In this document: one piece after another, positions 4,750 through 6,555 of the stretch | Layout: every line of letters begins with the position of its first letter | How positions within the stretch are numbered: the stretch's first letter is position 1 | NCBI GenBank assembly: GCA_938039225.1 | Contig: CALHVH010000056.1 | Location: forward strand, 1-6,555 | DNA length: 6,555 nucleotides | Reading direction: 5' to 3' | Source: an uncultured Gammaproteobacteria bacterium | GTDB taxonomy: Bacteria > Pseudomonadota > Gammaproteobacteria > Steroidobacterales > JABDMI01 | The notes under the pieces: model-generated | The model's database searches: none | What the model was told of the DNA's origin: nothing | What the model saw: only the letters and a program-made list of their open reading frames with translations | Translations under genes and position numbers: made by a program

Positions 4750-6141
4750 TTACTTACGTGAAACTTTTACATTCACTTGAAAAAGGTCTTCAACATCAGG
4801 AATTCGTTTACGGTCAGTTAAGAATAAAATGACATGATCATCTGATTCAATCACCACATCATGATGCGCCATGATGACTTGTTCGCCACGCACAATGGCA
4901 GCAATGCTAGTGCCTTTAGGCAAACGAATATCTTCTAAGGCCTTGCCAACCACGCGTGAACTTTTTTCATCGCCGTGTGCAATTGCTTCCATGGCTTCGG
5001 CAGCTCCGCGACGTAAGGTATGTACTTTAACCACATCGCCTCTACGTACATGCGACAACAAAGCGCCAGAGGTAATTTGCTGAGGAGATACAGCCACATC
5101 AATCACTCCACCGGATTCAACCACCTCGCCATAACTTGGACGATTTATCAGAGCGATGGCTTTTTTAACACCCAAACGCTTGGCAACCATGGCGGAGAGG
5201 ATATTGGCTTCTTCTGAGTTAGTGACTGATACAAAGACATCTGTTGTGTCAATATTTTCTTCTTCCAGTAAGGCTTGATCTGCAGCATCACCGATAAGCA
5301 CTCGCGTTTTACGTAATTTTTCAGAAATTTTTCGTCCACGAACTTTATCGCGTTCAATTAATTTAACTTTATTGGTACGCTCCAACACTTTTGCTAAGCG
5401 ATAACCAATATTACCACCACCGGCAATCATAACGCGACGTACTGGCGTTTCTAATTTACGCATCTCACTCATCACTAAACGAATATCATTTCGTTCAGCA
5501 ATAAAGAAAACATTATCCCCTTCTTTAATGATGGTATCGCCATCAGGCATCAAGCTTTCACCATCACGATAGATTGCAGCCACTCGGGCATCGGTATTTG
5601 GCATATGCTCAGCAAGTGCTCGAAGTTCTTGTCCTACTAACAAACCTCCCTCGTGCGCTGTGACACCTACCAGGCGAACACGACCATCAGCAAATTCCAA
5701 TACCTGTAAGGCGCCAGGAAAATGAATTAAGCGTTCAACGTGTTCCGTTACCAATTGTTCGGGTGAAATGATTACGTCTACCGGGAGTGCATCTTGAGAA
5801 AATATTTTTTCGGAGGAAGCATGTGTATAAGCAGCCTCACGAACACGAGCTATCTTGGTTTTAGTATGGAACATGGTGTAGGCCACTTGGCATGCCACCA
5901 TATTCGTTTCATCAGAATTAGTTAGGGCAACAAGAATATCCGCATCGGCACAACCGGCTTGCTCGAGAACCTGAGGGTGTGAAGCAAAACCTTCTACTGT
6001 TCTGATATCTAGACGATCACCCAGTTCTTTTAGGACTTCAGGATTAGTATCGACTACGGTGATTTCATTTTGTTCTTCTTGTGCAAGATTAGTTGCAGCG
6101 GTTGAACCTACTTGACCAGCACCAAGGATTAAAATTTTCAT
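4750..6141 (-). CDS. trkA: Trk potassium uptake regulatory subunit TrkA (NAD-binding gating ring)
   Basis: TrkA is the cytoplasmic peripheral protein that forms a ring under TrkH and opens or closes it in response to bound nucleotide. The 463 residues show two RCK halves, as in enterobacterial TrkA (458). Half one has the Rossmann motif GAGQVG (7-12) with Asp31 (VVDTNP) at the strand-2 end, then a TrkA-C lobe around 140-220. Half two repeats this with GGGNIG (241-246), an acidic LIERD (261-265) and a second TrkA-C lobe around 370-450 (VGKALEDIRLPKGTSIAAI). Both dinucleotide sites look intact. It precedes trkH by 37 nt; this order makes a two-gene K+ uptake operon, whereas in E. coli trkA and trkH are unlinked. 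The ATG at 6141 starts the Rossmann strand (MKILILGAGQVG) directly, which is normal; the AT-rich leader has no clear Shine-Dalgarno. Confidence 0.96.
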   Translation of the reverse strand: MKILILGAGQVGSTAATNLAQEEQNEITVVDTNPEVLKELGDRLDIRTVEGFASHPQVLEQAGCADADILVALTNSDETNMVACQVAYTMFHTKTKIARVREAAYTHASSEKIFSQDALPVDVIISPEQLVTEHVERLIHFPGALQVLEFADGRVRLVGVTAHEGGLLVGQELRALAEHMPNTDARVAAIYRDGESLMPDGDTIIKEGDNVFFIAERNDIRLVMSEMRKLETPVRRVMIAGGGNIGYRLAKVLERTNKVKLIERDKVRGRKISEKLRKTRVLIGDAADQALLEEENIDTTDVFVSVTNSEEANILSAMVAKRLGVKKAIALINRPSYGEVVESGGVIDVAVSPQQITSGALLSHVRRGDVVKVHTLRRGAAEAMEAIAHGDEKSSRVVGKALEDIRLPKGTSIAAIVRGEQVIMAHHDVVIESDDHVILFLTDRKRIPDVEDLFQVNVKVSRK

Positions 6142-6169
6142 GATTATTTAATTAATGTTTTTCTTAACG

Positions 6170-6184
6170 AACCGAACGTCGGCT
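6170..6184 (-). repeat. G+C-rich hairpin in the trkA leader
   Basis: On the minus strand AGCCGA, CGT and TCGGTT form a 6-pair stem (one G-U) with a 3-nt loop, about 29 nt upstream of the trkA start. It stands out in otherwise very AT-rich DNA. It could influence translation of trkA, which lacks a clear Shine-Dalgarno, but nothing links it to a known riboswitch class. Confidence 0.25.
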
Positions 6185-6214
6185 GCCTGAAGTTTTGGTT
6201 TATATAATTAATGA

Positions 6215-6241
6215 ATAATAAATAAACTGGATTTGTTGCAA
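6215..6241 (-). promoter_or_regulatory. Weak candidate promoter for trkA-trkH
   Basis: On the minus strand TTGCAA (6241-6236) could be a -35 and TATTAT (6220-6215) a -10, with a short 15-bp spacer. The transcript would start about 65 nt before trkA. The -35 lies inside the 15-bp palindrome 6230-6244 (GATTTG-TTG-CAAATC), which could serve as an operator. AT-rich DNA yields such matches easily, so the call is tentative. Confidence 0.22.
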
Positions 6242-6300
6242 ATCGCGTCATGTTGTTCAGCACATTACGCCTATCTAGGACTCTATGCAAGTTTTGTGTC

Positions 6301-6352
6301 GTAAATTAGCCGTATTTTAAGCAATATGTATATAAATCAAAGGCTAATTAAC
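6301..6352. repeat. 11-bp inverted repeat with 30-nt loop
   Basis: GTAAATTAGCC (6301-6311) and GGCTAATTAAC (6342-6352) are reverse complements at 10 of 11 positions; the inner 8 bp are perfect. It sits in the uvrD-trkA gap, about 60 nt downstream of the uvrD stop on the minus strand. No T-run follows on that strand, so a terminator role is uncertain. Confidence 0.35.
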
Positions 6353-6408
6353 TTTTACCATGCGAGTTTAAGGACTACTTTTGAGCGTGCTCATAACCAT
6401 AAGTTATG

Positions 6409-6555
6409 TTAAACAACTTGCAAATTGGCATAAGCCAAAACTAACCATTTAGCACCCACATCCTGAAAGTTAACTTGCACTCGAGCATGGCTGCCCTGGC
6501 CTTCGTAGTTCATCACTACTCCAGGTCCAAACTTTTTATGCATAACAGCTTGACC
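6409..6555 (-). CDS. uvrD: DNA helicase II (UvrD), C-terminal fragment (runs off right edge)
   Basis: The frame is open from the window edge to a TAA at 6409-6411 and encodes 48 residues, starting GQAVMHKKFGPGVVMNYEGQ. This matches the C-terminal tail of UvrD, whose E. coli form has GRTVMHPKFGEGTVV, EGSG and a KWLVAAYARLE ending. Here KWLVLAYANLQVV closes the protein. This tail forms a Tudor-like domain; in the related helicase PcrA the equivalent domain binds RNA polymerase. The helicase motor domains, which unwind DNA in nucleotide excision repair and mismatch repair, lie outside the window. The KWL and KFG signatures make confusion with Rep unlikely, though PcrA-type naming is possible. 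The fragment is cut only by the window edge; nothing suggests a broken gene. Confidence 0.9.
   Translation of the reverse strand, partial: GQAVMHKKFGPGVVMNYEGQGSHARVQVNFQDVGAKWLVLAYANLQVV

Larger units (their letters stand above)
6142..6408. other. AT-rich intergenic region between uvrD and trkA
   Basis: This 267-nt gap holds no credible gene. It contains several short inverted repeats: CATAAC/GTTATG (6392-6408) abutting the uvrD stop, GAGC-GT-GCTC (6383-6392), an 11-bp arm pair with one mismatch (6301-6311 with 6342-6352, 30-nt loop), GATTTG-TTG-CAAATC (6230-6244) and a G+C-rich hairpin (6170-6184) in the likely trkA leader. None is followed by a clean T-run on the minus strand, so I cannot point to a standard intrinsic terminator for uvrD. 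Confidence 0.5.

Noticed and set aside
5148..5357. 69-codon minus-strand ORF inside trkA
   Set aside because: It is an out-of-frame shadow of the intact trkA frame. The other short plus-strand ORFs at 3286-3507, 4381-4578, 4871-5083 and 5020-5217 are antisense shadows of trkH and trkA.
6181..6191. GGCTGCCTGAA resembles a Neisseriaceae DNA uptake sequence dialect (AGGCTGCCTGAA)
   Set aside because: It matches only 11 of 12 positions, has no inverted partner and no convincing second copy in 6.5 kb (only a partial TGCCTGAA inside the LOG gene), and the genes read as gammaproteobacterial. Chance is the likely explanation.
6383..6408. Intrinsic terminator for uvrD
   Set aside because: Two small palindromes (CATAAC/GTTATG and GAGC/GCTC) follow the stop, but on the minus strand they are followed by A-rich rather than T-rich sequence.

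Overview
The window looks like a stretch of chromosome from an AT-rich gammaproteobacterium. The main reasons are a UvrD tail, TrkA, TrkH and QueD that read very close to the enterobacterial/vibrio forms, and intergenic DNA that is distinctly A+T-rich. I cannot name a genus. Every gene I can support lies on the minus strand, so transcription runs from the right edge to the left.

Layout in the direction of transcription. (1) 6555-6409: the last 48 codons of uvrD (DNA helicase II). (2) 6408-6142: a 267-nt AT-rich gap with small inverted repeats and a weak candidate promoter. (3) 6141-4750 trkA and 4712-3264 trkH, 37 nt apart. Together they encode the NAD-binding gating ring and the membrane pore of a Trk potassium uptake system. 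(4) 3263-2974: an unusual 290-nt gap. It holds a degenerate second copy of the trkH 3' end enclosed by a perfect 13-bp inverted repeat, then a 123-bp palindromic intergenic repeat with imperfect 13-bp terminal inverted repeats. (5) 2973-2617 queD, 2586-1867 a LOG-family phosphoribohydrolase, and 1854-1360 a TRAP transporter small permease (dctQ type). These are 30 and 12 nt apart and look like one operon. The dctQ is an orphan: no dctM or dctP lies beside it. (6) 1359-828: a long AT-rich leader/promoter region with a perfect 11-bp-arm palindrome, direct repeats and a hairpin. (7) 827-1: the start of a gene for a cadherin-like/VCBS-repeat surface or secreted protein that runs off the left edge.

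The central genes are housekeeping: K+ homeostasis, queuosine precursor synthesis and nucleotide salvage. The most interesting parts are non-coding. One is the regulatory region of the repeat protein, where a palindrome with GacA/UvrY-box geometry and a CsrA-like sequence over the ribosome binding site suggest, as inference only, Gac/Csr-type control. The other is the trkH-queD gap, where a displaced trkH tail and a mobile-looking repeat suggest past insertion at the trkH 3' end. I see no CRISPR array, tRNA, rRNA, transposase or defence system.
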